Source: Fimenecus sp964557975
GTDB lineage: Bacteria; Bacillota; Clostridia; Oscillospirales; Acutalibacteraceae
NCBI GenBank assembly: GCA_964557975.1
Contig: CAZLCG010000008.1
Span: 1-61,885 of the forward strand
Direction: 5' to 3'
DNA: 61,885 nucleotides
A model generated the notes under the pieces. The model was not told the DNA's origin. It saw nothing but the letters and a program-made list of their open reading frames with translations, and searched no databases. Each line of letters opens with the position of its first letter. Position 1 is the first letter of the stretch. Positions 7,224 to 15,560 of this stretch are shown piece by piece. The translations under genes were made by a program, and so were the position numbers.

Positions 7224-7224
7224 A

Positions 7225-8448
7225 TCAAGTTCCGCCGTACAAAGCTGCGGAGGAGCCTCCCAATCTTTTGATTTTAACGCTGACGTCCGTTACATAGTCC
7301 GTCTGCTTCATTGAAGTATTCCAATCGCTCACATTTTCTTTATAAAACGACGGCTCGCACCTCTTAAGTCTTGACGAAAAGCCGAAAACATCCGCGCCTT
7401 CCTCCATTATACACTGTTTTATACTGTTTTCAATATAATCCTTAATTGCATTTTTCGCGCTCTGCGATATTTTTTTAATATCCGCAGTATTTTTTTTATT
7501 GTAAACGCTGTCGTTAATTTCAGAGCAGACCACCGAACAGTTAACCTTTATAGTAAACCGAGGCCGTGAATTTACAATATCGGTTTTTATACGCGTTTTA
7601 CTTGTCACAATATCGGCTGTTACGTTGTACCCGTCCTCGGTTCTGAATGTGAATTTACCCTTTTTTATCTCATCGTTTACCCAAAGAATACCTGCGGTTA
7701 TATCTCTGTCAACGGTTGTCACAAGCTTATCTTCCTTAAAAAGAGCTGTTGAGCAGACCGAAATCACATCGTCTTCTCCGTCGCCTTCCTCACCGTCTCC
7801 CGTGTCGCTTTCCTCACCGTCTCCCGTGCTGTCTTCCTCGCTTTTTTCCACCCTGAGCATAGGCAAAAATCCCGAAAGCGCACTGTCGCCGAGCGTATTT
7901 ATAAACCTGTATGCCTCAACCTCCGCTATATTAAAATTTATTTCGGCGGACTCAATTATCTGTTCGGTTTTTCTCGCCGGAATCACGTTTTCACCGAGCT
8001 TTGCGTAAATTACATCCTCCGCCTTTCCTTCGGCGACGGCAAGAAGTATAGTTTCCCTGCTCTCCGCATCCCTTACAAATTCATCAAGATAAGCGGATAT
8101 TCCGCTTTTGGCAAGCTCGTTGCCGAAAACAACAATTCTGTTTTGTGAAATCATAGCCCTCATACCTGTTGACTCAGCCAATTTATCAAGAGCTTCCGAA
8201 ACCGAAGAGCTTTCCACGGTAAAACAGTTTACGACATCGCTCGGAGAGCTACCCGAATTCGGATTGCTTGAAACATCGGTATTAAGCGTCTGAAAGCTTA
8301 CGGACAAGCCGTTCTCCGACTTATCAAGCCCTATGCCCTGTATTACGATTCTGTTTTTAAGCTCAAGGCTCTCAACGCCGCCGACGCAGCCGCTCAAAAG
8401 GACGGTGAGCATTAAAAATAAAGTAATAATTTTCAGCGCTTTTTTCAT
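7225..8448 (-). CDS. Spore germination lipoprotein, Ger(x)C family
   Basis: C subunit of a GerA-type nutrient germinant receptor, anchored to the outer face of the inner spore membrane. The 407-residue product has a type II signal peptide with lipobox LLSGC (Cys about residue 21), then the GerC N-terminal domain (ELKNRIVIQGIGLDKSE). Near residues 205-230 is an acidic insert rich in GDGEE, encoded by an imperfect DNA direct repeat. The C-terminal domain ends with the family segment DWNTSMKQTDYVTDVSVKI. Its ATG overlaps the gerB stop (ATGA) and has GGAGGGTG upstream. It forms a tricistronic gerA-gerB-gerC unit with the next two genes. Confidence 0.92.
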   Translation of the reverse strand: MKKALKIITLFLMLTVLLSGCVGGVESLELKNRIVIQGIGLDKSENGLSVSFQTLNTDVSSNPNSGSSPSDVVNCFTVESSSVSEALDKLAESTGMRAMISQNRIVVFGNELAKSGISAYLDEFVRDAESRETILLAVAEGKAEDVIYAKLGENVIPARKTEQIIESAEINFNIAEVEAYRFINTLGDSALSGFLPMLRVEKSEEDSTGDGEESDTGDGEEGDGEDDVISVCSTALFKEDKLVTTVDRDITAGILWVNDEIKKGKFTFRTEDGYNVTADIVTSKTRIKTDIVNSRPRFTIKVNCSVVCSEINDSVYNKKNTADIKKISQSAKNAIKDYIENSIKQCIMEEGADVFGFSSRLKRCEPSFYKENVSDWNTSMKQTDYVTDVSVKIKRLGGSSAALYGGT

Positions 8449-9524
8449 TTTTTCACCCTCCTTTTTATCTTAGAAGCCGCAAGCACGGCGGACGGTAAAA
8501 TAACCGCAACGGCGGCGAACATTACGCCCCTTGCCGTTAATGAGGTGATGCTTTTAAAGGATGTCAGAGATATTGACTCAAAGCTCAGCAAAATTATAAG
8601 CAGCAGTCCTATCGCCGTTATATAATAATTTTTATATTCCCTTTTAAACGAGCGTCCGAGCAGGTCGGATGACAAATAAATCATAAATCCTATCTTAATA
8701 AATGCGGAAATAATCCACACACCCGTCAAAACAATATCAAGGCGCTCAAAAAGCCCGAGAGATGAAAGCACCGCCATACCGTGTACGGGAAACATCTGCA
8801 AAAAAGAGCTGTTGCCGAGGGTGGTCATAAGGAAGAAGAAAATAGTTGTCGCAATCACGAAAAAAGAAACTATCCAAACCGTAAAGCCTTTTTTCAAATT
8901 ACCGTTAATACGCGGAATTAAAACCGCTATCGCCGCAGGCTCAATTGTTCTTATAACCACCGAGGCGGCTACCTGAAAAGCCGATAATGTGCCGTCATAT
9001 AATACGGGCGACAGATAATTTATATCAACCTTATCAATTAACGTCATAAGGATTACTATAAACGACACGCAGAAAAGAGCAAGCGAAACCGCACCCGCCC
9101 TGCCTAAGGGCTCAAGCCCCAGAGATGCGGCATAGCAGACTGCCGCAACCGACACAATTACAAAAAGCGATGTGTTCATATCGGGAAAAACAATCGTTGC
9201 GACAAAAAGATCCATCCTTACGAGGGTTAAAAATGCGTAATAGACAAACAGTATAACGTAAAGAACGGCTGCGATCCTTGAAAATATCGGAGATACGTAA
9301 TACGCCTCGTCAAGTATGCTGTTCCTTTGTTTGTTTTTAAACAGAATGAAAACGGGAATACAAAAAATCGGAATCAGCGCGCTGCCGACCGAAACCGCCA
9401 AAAGGCAGTCCGATGTGCTGATACTGCCTATATAGTCGGGCATAAAGGTGAGCGTTGATAAAAGCCTTGATAAAAGCAAAAGAGAAAAGAACTGACCTGT
9501 GCTGATTTTTGATTGTGTGTCCAT
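8445..9524 (-). CDS. Spore germination protein, GerAB/ArcD/ProY family
   Basis: B subunit of the germinant receptor, an APC-like integral membrane protein thought to bind the germinant. The product has 359 residues with about ten hydrophobic segments. The N-terminal ISTGQFFSLLLLSRLLSTL matches the start of GerB proteins. The ATG follows GGAGAAATAA immediately after the gerA stop codon, and the 3' end overlaps gerC by 4 bases, so the three subunits are translationally coupled. The specific germinant cannot be inferred. Confidence 0.9.
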   Translation of the reverse strand: MDTQSKISTGQFFSLLLLSRLLSTLTFMPDYIGSISTSDCLLAVSVGSALIPIFCIPVFILFKNKQRNSILDEAYYVSPIFSRIAAVLYVILFVYYAFLTLVRMDLFVATIVFPDMNTSLFVIVSVAAVCYAASLGLEPLGRAGAVSLALFCVSFIVILMTLIDKVDINYLSPVLYDGTLSAFQVAASVVIRTIEPAAIAVLIPRINGNLKKGFTVWIVSFFVIATTIFFFLMTTLGNSSFLQMFPVHGMAVLSSLGLFERLDIVLTGVWIISAFIKIGFMIYLSSDLLGRSFKREYKNYYITAIGLLLIILLSFESISLTSFKSITSLTARGVMFAAVAVILPSAVLAASKIKRRVKK

Positions 9525-11027
9525 TTATTTCTCCATTTTTTGAATTTCAAGATTTTTCCTGCCGAGAGTACGCCAGCCGACTCTGAAAAACGTGTCGCGC
9601 ATTGCGCCCAAGGAAAACGGCGCAAACGGTGAAAGAAAAGGTACTCCGAACGGATTTACCGCGCACATATTAACAAGCAAAACAGCAAAACCGATTTCTA
9701 TGCCGTAAAAGCCGAACAGACCTCCGATTATAATAAACGCGAACCTCAAAAAGGCAACGGGCTGATACAGATGTGAAACGACAAAAGAGGTTATTGCCGA
9801 AAAAGCAACGACTATCAGCATCGGCGCGGCAATAAGCCCTGCCGTAACCGCCGCGTCGCCTATTACAAGCGCGCCCACAATGCTTACGGCGTGACCGACC
9901 GCCTTCGGCATACGAAGTCCCGCTTCTCTTACCATCTCATAAACCAAATGAATAAAAATCGTTTCAATCATTACGGGGAACGGAGTCATACTTTCCTGAA
10001 TTGCCATGTCGTAAAGCATTGAAACGGGCAAAATTTCCTGATGAAAGGTGCACATTGCAACGTACAGCCCCGGAAGAAACACCGCCACAAAGAATGAAAA
10101 ATACTTAATAAAGCGTAAAAACAAGGCGTAAAAGGGACGGTAATTGTAGTCATCCATGGTCTGAAAGCTCTCACAGAATAAATAAGGAACTATGATTGCA
10201 AACGGCGTTCCGTCGATTACTATTACAACTCTGCCCTCCGCCATTTCGGCGCACGCGACATCAGGGCGCTCGGTAGTGCCTGTTCCCGTGAACAGGGAAA
10301 CAGGACGGTCCTCCAAAAACGGTCTTAAATACCCCGAGCCGAAAACAGTGTCAAGGTCCGCGCCGCGAAGCTTTTGCTTTACCTGCTTTACGGTTTCGGA
10401 TTTGGCTCTGTCCGACATATAACACACGCAAACACGCGTCCTGCTTGTTGCCCCTACCTCAAGAGTTTCGCATTTTAAAACCGGCGAGCGTATTCTGCGC
10501 CTGAGAAGCGCAATATTATCCTTAAAGCTCTCAACGAATGCCTCGTGCGAGCCCCTCTCCTCGACCTCGGATTTTGCATCCTCAACAGAGCGCTTGGGGA
10601 AGTCCTGAACACCGAAGCACTCACAGTAACCGACGCCGTCAAGGAACATAATTACAAGTCCGGACAATACGTTTTTAATCGCTTCGTCAAGGTCGCGGGT
10701 TTCGGTTTGGTCAATTCCCGCCACAACATTATCGCGGATTTCATTGAGCATTTTATCGGGCTGCGACGGCAAATTTTTCGCCGTAAAAATCGGCTTTAAA
10801 ATTTGCTCGACAACAAGCATATTGGAACACATTCCGTCATCCATTACGAATACGGCTTTTCTGCCGTTTATCTCCGAATACTTGTATAAAATATCAAAGC
10901 TTTCGCCGAGCTTTTGCCTGAAATAAATTATATTATCCTCAACATAAGGCTTTACCGATACGGTTTCTTCTTTATCAGTCACCTTTTCGGTTATTTTGTT
11001 AACCTTTTTCTCGAACCACTTAAACAT
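9525..11027 (-). CDS. Spore germination protein, GerA family (A subunit)
   Basis: Largest subunit of the germinant receptor, 500 residues. It has a soluble N-terminal region (about 1-290) followed by four or five membrane segments and a short cytoplasmic tail. Diagnostic segments are FLEDRPVSLF, TERPDVACAEMAEGRVVIVI and DGTPFAIIVP, typical of the GerA/SpoVAF family. The ATG at 11027 follows GGTGATT; a GTG nine bases upstream overlaps that site and is not preferred. A sigma-G-like promoter lies upstream. Unrelated to a cytoplasmic role despite the long soluble domain. Confidence 0.92.
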   Translation of the reverse strand: MFKWFEKKVNKITEKVTDKEETVSVKPYVEDNIIYFRQKLGESFDILYKYSEINGRKAVFVMDDGMCSNMLVVEQILKPIFTAKNLPSQPDKMLNEIRDNVVAGIDQTETRDLDEAIKNVLSGLVIMFLDGVGYCECFGVQDFPKRSVEDAKSEVEERGSHEAFVESFKDNIALLRRRIRSPVLKCETLEVGATSRTRVCVCYMSDRAKSETVKQVKQKLRGADLDTVFGSGYLRPFLEDRPVSLFTGTGTTERPDVACAEMAEGRVVIVIDGTPFAIIVPYLFCESFQTMDDYNYRPFYALFLRFIKYFSFFVAVFLPGLYVAMCTFHQEILPVSMLYDMAIQESMTPFPVMIETIFIHLVYEMVREAGLRMPKAVGHAVSIVGALVIGDAAVTAGLIAAPMLIVVAFSAITSFVVSHLYQPVAFLRFAFIIIGGLFGFYGIEIGFAVLLVNMCAVNPFGVPFLSPFAPFSLGAMRDTFFRVGWRTLGRKNLEIQKMEK

Positions 11028-11071
11028 TTTAATCACCGTTTTATATCAGTAAATCTGAGTGTTTTTAAGGT

Positions 11072-11100
11072 TATCATTACCATAATTGCGTGTGATATTC
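11072..11100 (-). promoter_or_regulatory. Sigma-G-like promoter for the ger operon
   Basis: Reading the minus strand: GAATA (11100-11096), 17 bases, AATGATA (11078-11072). The Bacillus sigma-G consensus is roughly GMATA - 17/18 - CATNMTA, so one -10 position differs. Forespore expression would fit a germinant receptor. Confidence 0.45.
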
Positions 11101-11136
11101 AACGCCGAAACAGGAAAACATAATAGCGGTGATTTT

Positions 11137-11814
11137 ATGCTTATAAGTTTTCTTCGCGCAATTATTTTATATATTGCCGTCCTTATCGTAATGAGACTTC
11201 TCGGCAAACGGCAAATCGGCGAGTTACAGCCTGCCGAGCTTGTCGTGACTATTTTGCTGTCTGAAATTCTTGTAATCCCGATGCAGGACACAAGCCTTGC
11301 GCTTATCGACACTGTTATTCCCGTGCTTTTGCTTGTAGGGTTTGAAATAATCATTTCGGTTATCTGCCTTAAAAGTATCAGATTCCGTTCGCTTTTACAA
11401 GGAAATTCGCTTATTGTAATAAGAAACGGAATACTCGACCAAAATCAGTTAAAAAGACTTCGTTTTACAACCGACGATTTACTTGAAGCGCTGAGGAAAA
11501 AGGACGTATTCGACATTTCAACCGTGCAGTATGCCGTTGTGGAAACCGACGGCACGTTAAGCGTAATGCTCAAAGCCGAATACGAGCCCGTAAAAATCAA
11601 GGATACAAATATAACCGCCGAAGAAAACGCCTTCCCCTCGGTGGTTATCAGTGACGGAAAAATAATTCAATCGGACTTTAAGGAGTGCGGAATGAATTAC
11701 CCGAAGCTTCAAAAAATAATGAAAAAGAATAAAATCAAAGTAAAAGAAGTAATGCTGATGACGCTTGATAAAAAAGGAAAAATCACCCTTATAAAAAAGG
11801 ATGAAAAGAAATGA
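11137..11814 (+). CDS. DUF421 membrane protein (YetF-like)
   Basis: A 225-residue protein with three N-terminal membrane segments and a soluble C-terminal DUF421 domain. The signature RLLGKRQIGELQPAELV and the segment QLKRLRFTTDDLLEALRKKD are typical. Start ATG at 11137 follows GCGGTGAT; an upstream in-frame start at 11086 has no RBS. The gene diverges from the ger operon and its stop overlaps the DUF4363 gene. DUF421 proteins such as YetF are tied to spore or membrane physiology in Bacillus, but a molecular function is not settled. Spore expression is an inference from context. Confidence 0.88.
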   Translation: MLISFLRAIILYIAVLIVMRLLGKRQIGELQPAELVVTILLSEILVIPMQDTSLALIDTVIPVLLLVGFEIIISVICLKSIRFRSLLQGNSLIVIRNGILDQNQLKRLRFTTDDLLEALRKKDVFDISTVQYAVVETDGTLSVMLKAEYEPVKIKDTNITAEENAFPSVVISDGKIIQSDFKECGMNYPKLQKIMKKNKIKVKEVMLMTLDKKGKITLIKKDEKK

Positions 11815-12191
11815 AACGAGTAATAACAGCTGTGTGCTTTATCCTTACAGCCGTATTTCTCGCGGTATTCGGATATTTCGATTTAAAAAACACATGCGAA
11901 AGCCTTATTGCCTCGCTTCAAAACGTAGTCGCGGTATCTCAGAACGGCAATAATGAAGAAACCGTTGCCGCGGCGGAGGAATGTACGCGCCTTTGGCAGG
12001 AAACGGGCGAAAGACTTGAAGTATATTTAAACCACAGCGAGATTGAGTCGGTGGAGATTGACTTTAAAAGCCTTAAGCGCTACGCCGAGGGAGAACAGGA
12101 TATAATGCTCACCGAGGTATGCTGCGAGTGCATAAACAACCTTGAGCATATTATAGAGAGCGAAACCCCGTCTTGGGGAACGGTGCTGTAA
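11811..12191 (+). CDS. DUF4363 protein
   Basis: A 126-residue protein with one N-terminal hydrophobic helix (about residues 4-24) and an extracytoplasmic helical domain containing two adjacent cysteines (EVCCECINN). This matches the DUF4363 family, which commonly pairs with DUF421 in sporulating Clostridia. Its ATG overlaps the DUF421 stop by 4 bases (ATGA), so the pair is translationally coupled and probably works as a complex. Function unknown. Confidence 0.8.
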   Translation: MKRVITAVCFILTAVFLAVFGYFDLKNTCESLIASLQNVVAVSQNGNNEETVAAAEECTRLWQETGERLEVYLNHSEIESVEIDFKSLKRYAEGEQDIMLTEVCCECINNLEHIIESETPSWGTVL

Positions 12192-12286
12192 GCGGCTTTC
12201 GTTAAGGCGAGGGGAGCCCGACCCGATATGGTTTAAAACGGTATCTTTCCGCTAAAGCATCGGTTGATTTCTGTTATCGAAATACG

Positions 12287-12335
12287 TAAAAAAAGCGGGA
12301 AGCGGACGGATGATTACCGCCCGACCCGCTTCCCG
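12287..12335 (-). terminator. Terminator of the amino-acid ABC operon
   Basis: Inverted repeat CGGGAAGCGG (12296-12305) / CCGCTTCCCG (12326-12335), followed on the minus strand by seven T residues. The gap 12192-12286 holds no gene; its ATGGTTTAAAACGG string recalls the intergenic elements at 15365 and 40364. Confidence 0.85.
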
Positions 12336-12347
12336 TTAAAATTAGTT

Positions 12348-13214
12348 TTACTGCGTCTTACCGCCTTCCACTACAAGGCTGTCCTCATAATCCAAGCCGT
12401 AGGTGTCGACCAGCGTCGCTTCATAGTCGGCGTGGAAGAAATTCTCTTCGCCGAGGGCTTCAATTTCCCCATTCAGCCATTCAAGCAACGTGCTGTTTCC
12501 CTTTGACACCGCAGGAGCGATTGTATCCTGACTTCCCAAAGAGGGAATACCGACAGTGTATCCTTCGTTTTGCAGAGCGAATGCAATAACCTCTGTGTTG
12601 TCATTTGCCCATGCAACGCCGTTTCCGTTTTCCAAAGCATTCTTTGCCGTCGCATAGGAATCATACTTCTGAAGCGGAATATCGGGATAGTTCTCAATTA
12701 AATAAGTCTCCGCGGTCGTGCCGGAAATTACAATAATTTGGTCATCCGCATTCCAGTTATCCAGACTTTTGATTACATTGCTGTCAGGCGAAACCACACC
12801 GAGAGCCACATTCATATAAGGCAGTGCAAAATCGACTTCTTCCGCTCTCTCCTCGGTTACTGTGAAGTTCGCAAGAATAATGTCAACCTTACCGGTTTGC
12901 AAATATTCGATGCGGTTTGCCGCTTCTGTGGATACATAGTTAATCTCTACGCCTAAGTCTTTGCCTATACGCTCGGCAAAATATACATCATAGCCCTGAT
13001 AATCGCCGTTCTCATCAACATATCCAAACGGATTCTTGTCGGAGAAAACTCCGATGTTAATGACGCCGCTCTCCTTAATTTCATCCAAAGTGCGGTATAC
13101 GGTATCTTCGCCTCCCGCATTGGAAACATCCGACTTTGATAAACTGCAAGCGGCAAACGAAACCGCCAGTGCCAGCGCCAATAAAAGTACGGTAATCTTA
13201 CTGATTTTCTTCAT
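12348..13214 (-). CDS. Amino-acid ABC transporter substrate-binding lipoprotein
   Basis: Extracellular solute-binding protein of family 3 (SBP_bac_3), 288 residues. The type II signal peptide has lipobox SFAAC (Cys about residue 22), followed by TLDEIKESGVINIGVFSDKN and PFGYVDENGDYQGYDV, standard for polar amino-acid receptors. The ATG at 13214 has AAGGAG upstream. It overlaps the ATPase gene by 17 bases. It is the last gene of a permease-permease-ATPase-receptor operon ending at a strong terminator. The neighbouring metY suggests a sulfur amino acid such as cystine or methionine, but this is inference only. Confidence 0.9.
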   Translation of the reverse strand: MKKISKITVLLLALALAVSFAACSLSKSDVSNAGGEDTVYRTLDEIKESGVINIGVFSDKNPFGYVDENGDYQGYDVYFAERIGKDLGVEINYVSTEAANRIEYLQTGKVDIILANFTVTEERAEEVDFALPYMNVALGVVSPDSNVIKSLDNWNADDQIIVISGTTAETYLIENYPDIPLQKYDSYATAKNALENGNGVAWANDNTEVIAFALQNEGYTVGIPSLGSQDTIAPAVSKGNSTLLEWLNGEIEALGEENFFHADYEATLVDTYGLDYEDSLVVEGGKTQ

Positions 13215-14007
13215 GATAATCTCCTTTTCCGGGTATATACCCTGCATCAATTTTGTTTGAGCTTTTCCGCTCAAAAGTGAATGTTTGCAAAAATCTCTTG
13301 GCCCGTTCCGTTTTAGGCGAGCCAAAGAACTGCTCCGGTGTTCCCTCCTCCTTTATTGTCCCATCGTCAAGAAACACAACTCTGTCCGCCACTGCCCTTG
13401 CAAACTGCATCTCATGCGTCACGATAAGCATCGTACGTCCCTGATCCGCAAGGTTTAGGATAACCTCTAAAACCTCTCTGACCATTTCCGGATCAAGCGC
13501 CGCCGTAACCTCATCAAACAGCATAATTTCAGGATGCATACACAAGGCTCTGACGATTGCCGCCCTCTGCTTTTGACCTCCGGAAAGCTGTCTCGGAAAG
13601 CTGTCTGCCTTTTCCTTAAGCCCCACTCGGGACAACATAGACAACGCTTCTTCCTTTACCTCCGCCTTCGGTCGCTTCTGAACCTTAGTCGGAGCCAGCA
13701 AAATATTATCAAGCACCGTCATATGCGGAAACAATTCATAGCTCTGAAACACCATTCCGATCTTCTCGCGAATCTCGGTCAGATTTTTGCCGCTTTTGGA
13801 AACAAGCTCTCCATGCAGCCTTATCTCGCCGCCCTGAATATCTTCCAGGGCGTTGATACATCGAAGCAACGTACTCTTTCCGCATCCGCTTGATCCGACA
13901 ATTACAATGACCTCGCCCTCATACACGCGAAGGTTTAAATCATCCAGAACCGTTAATCCGTCAAACCGCTTTGTCAGATGCTCTATTGTTAAAATCGGTT
14001 CCGCCAT
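13198..14007 (-). CDS. Amino-acid ABC transporter ATP-binding protein
   Basis: Cytoplasmic ATPase of a polar amino-acid importer (GlnQ/TcyC-like), 269 residues. Visible: Walker A GSSGCGKST (near residue 37), Q-loop QSYELFPHMTV, signature LSGGQKQR, Walker B IMLFDEVTAALDP with the catalytic Glu, and the H-loop THE. The ATG at 14007 is four bases after the permease stop. An upstream in-frame ATG lies within the permease gene and lacks a proper RBS. Confidence 0.93.
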   Translation of the reverse strand: MAEPILTIEHLTKRFDGLTVLDDLNLRVYEGEVIVIVGSSGCGKSTLLRCINALEDIQGGEIRLHGELVSKSGKNLTEIREKIGMVFQSYELFPHMTVLDNILLAPTKVQKRPKAEVKEEALSMLSRVGLKEKADSFPRQLSGGQKQRAAIVRALCMHPEIMLFDEVTAALDPEMVREVLEVILNLADQGRTMLIVTHEMQFARAVADRVVFLDDGTIKEEGTPEQFFGSPKTERAKRFLQTFTFERKSSNKIDAGYIPGKGDYHEENQ

Positions 14008-14011
14008 ACTC

Positions 14012-14686
14012 TCACTTCCATTTTTTCTCCAGATATTTGGCAAGCAGGCTGATTGGCCAACAGGCGATGAAATACAGCGCAAATACCGTCAGATAGACGC
14101 CAAACGCGGCATTAGGGCTGCTGATACGGTTTGCCTCTATGATTTGTTGGGCAACCTTCAGAACTTCAACCACGCCAATCATTAGAACAAGGCTGGTTGT
14201 CTTTATCATTCTTGTGATCAGATTGATGGACAGCGGAATCAGACGCCGAACGGTTTGCGGAAGAACAACATATCCGTATGTCTGCATTTTTGTCAGCCCC
14301 AGAACCTCCGCGCTTTCATATTGATGCAGAGGTATGCTCGTAATTGCTCCGCGAACAAGATCTCCCATTTCGGCTGTTCCCCAAGCGGTAAATACAATTA
14401 CCGATGCAAGTTCTCCCGATAGATCCCAGCCGAAAGCCCGTGTTGTTCCGAAATAAACCAAAAACAGCAGTACCATTTGAGGCATAATTCGGATAAACTC
14501 CAAATAACACCGTGTCACGGCTTTGCATATCGGGTTTTTCCATGTCATTAAAATTCCGAACACAATGCCAAGCGGGATACTGATTGCCACGGAAATCATA
14601 CTGATTTTAAGAGCGACGCCGAGTCCGCCCAAAATACGCGCAAAATTTTTTCCTTTTAATAATACATCAAGACCCAAATCCGGCAC
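14012..14686 (-). CDS. Amino-acid ABC transporter permease
   Basis: Inner-membrane permease of the HisM/GlnP family, 224 residues with about five membrane segments. The EAA loop, which docks the ATPase, is visible as YESAEVLGLTKMQTYGYVVLPQ. The start is GTG at 14686, following GGAGG. It overlaps the first permease gene by 20 bases, so the two probably form a heterodimeric channel. Confidence 0.92.
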   Translation of the reverse strand: MPDLGLDVLLKGKNFARILGGLGVALKISMISVAISIPLGIVFGILMTWKNPICKAVTRCYLEFIRIMPQMVLLFLVYFGTTRAFGWDLSGELASVIVFTAWGTAEMGDLVRGAITSIPLHQYESAEVLGLTKMQTYGYVVLPQTVRRLIPLSINLITRMIKTTSLVLMIGVVEVLKVAQQIIEANRISSPNAAFGVYLTVFALYFIACWPISLLAKYLEKKWK

Positions 14687-15326
14687 GGCGCAGCCTCCTT
14701 TCCAAGAGACTTCCCAGTACGGAAACCGGAAGCAAAATCATCAAATAGAACACTACCAGCAAAAACAGGCTTTCTGTTGTCTTGTAGTAAAGTCCGATCA
14801 AATCCTTTGCAGTAAACATCAAGTCCATAAGGCTTATAGCGGAGAACACGCTGGTTTCCTTAAGCAAAAATATTACATTTGCCATAAAAGCCGGAACGCT
14901 GATGGAGAATGCCTGCGGCAGAATAACATAGCGCATTGTCTGTATCTTCCCAAGCCCGAGGCTGTAGGCGCTTTCTTCCTGAATCGGCTCTACCGCCTCA
15001 ATACCGCTGCGGAAAGCCTCCGCCATATAGCTGCCGCCGAGGAATGCCAATCCTGCCACACCGCAGGTTTCCGCGTCCGTCTGTATTCCTATTTTAGGCA
15101 GACCGTAATAAATGAAAAAAAGCTGTACCAAAAGCGGTGTATTTCTGCTGATTTCAATGTAGACAGACACAATTTTTCTTGCTATGGGTATCTTGTAATA
15201 CTGAATCACCGTACATACCAAGCCGACAAGGACAGCGGCCGCAATCCCTAAAAAGCCGATTTTCACTGTAAGCGCTGCCGCCTGTTTGTACAGCGGCAGA
15301 TATTTTTCAATAAACTCCCAGTTCAA
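14667..15326 (-). CDS. Amino-acid ABC transporter permease
   Basis: First gene of the transporter operon: a 219-residue HisM/GlnP-type permease with ISRNTPLLVQLFFIYYGLP (typical of the family) and the EAA loop EESAYSLGLGKIQTMRYVILPQ. The start is TTG at 15326, supported by AAAGGAG eight bases upstream. A long leader of 234 bases separates it from metY. That leader contains a terminator hairpin and the structured element described at 15365-15485. Confidence 0.92.
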   Translation of the reverse strand: MNWEFIEKYLPLYKQAAALTVKIGFLGIAAAVLVGLVCTVIQYYKIPIARKIVSVYIEISRNTPLLVQLFFIYYGLPKIGIQTDAETCGVAGLAFLGGSYMAEAFRSGIEAVEPIQEESAYSLGLGKIQTMRYVILPQAFSISVPAFMANVIFLLKETSVFSAISLMDLMFTAKDLIGLYYKTTESLFLLVVFYLMILLPVSVLGSLLERRLRRAGFGS

Positions 15327-15364
15327 GTCAGCCGTCTCCTTTCTGTTGGTTTGACCGTTACCGT

Positions 15365-15485
15365 TTTAAATCGGGGCAGCGCTCAGGCTTTGATTGGCTT
15401 TCAGCTGAGCTTGCGGCAGGTTGCAGCGCAGCGGGCGGAAGTACCGGCCGAGCCGGCAGGTTAAACCTCCCCGCATAGAGGTTAT
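15365..15485 (-). other. Conserved intergenic element, copy A (candidate structured RNA)
   Basis: Homologous to 40364-40461. Shared plus-strand blocks in the same order: TTTAAA, GCAGCG(C/T)TCA, GAGC(T/C)TGCGGCA, CCGAGCCGGCAG, CCTCC.CGCA and AGGTTAT. On the minus strand it can form AACCTC/GAGGTT and a six-pair hairpin GCCGGC-TCG-GCCGGT, among others. It lies in the leader of the ABC transporter operon. I do not recognise it as a named RNA family. Confidence 0.6.
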
Positions 15486-15510
15486 AAAGCCTTATCACCG
15501 TTTATCCGCC

Positions 15511-15548
15511 GAAAAACGGATTGCAATGCAGGTGTTTCGGCATTGCAA
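15511..15548 (-). terminator. metY terminator
   Basis: Perfect 9-bp inverted repeat TTGCAATGC (15521-15529) / GCATTGCAA (15540-15548). On the minus strand it is followed after four bases by TTTTT. It lies 12 bases after the metY stop. Confidence 0.55.
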
Positions 15549-15560
15549 CCCGACATTTCT

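Noticed and set aside
10265..10310. Hairpin-like CTGTTCCC/GGGAAACAG next to GGACGGTCC within the gerA gene
   Set aside because: It encodes a normal part of the GerA domain at the expected length, so the resemblance to intergenic repeats is probably chance.
12200..12255. Third full copy of the 15365/40364 element
   Set aside because: Only the terminal CCCGAT..TTTAAAACGGTA portion is similar; the core CCGAGCCGGCAG block is missing.
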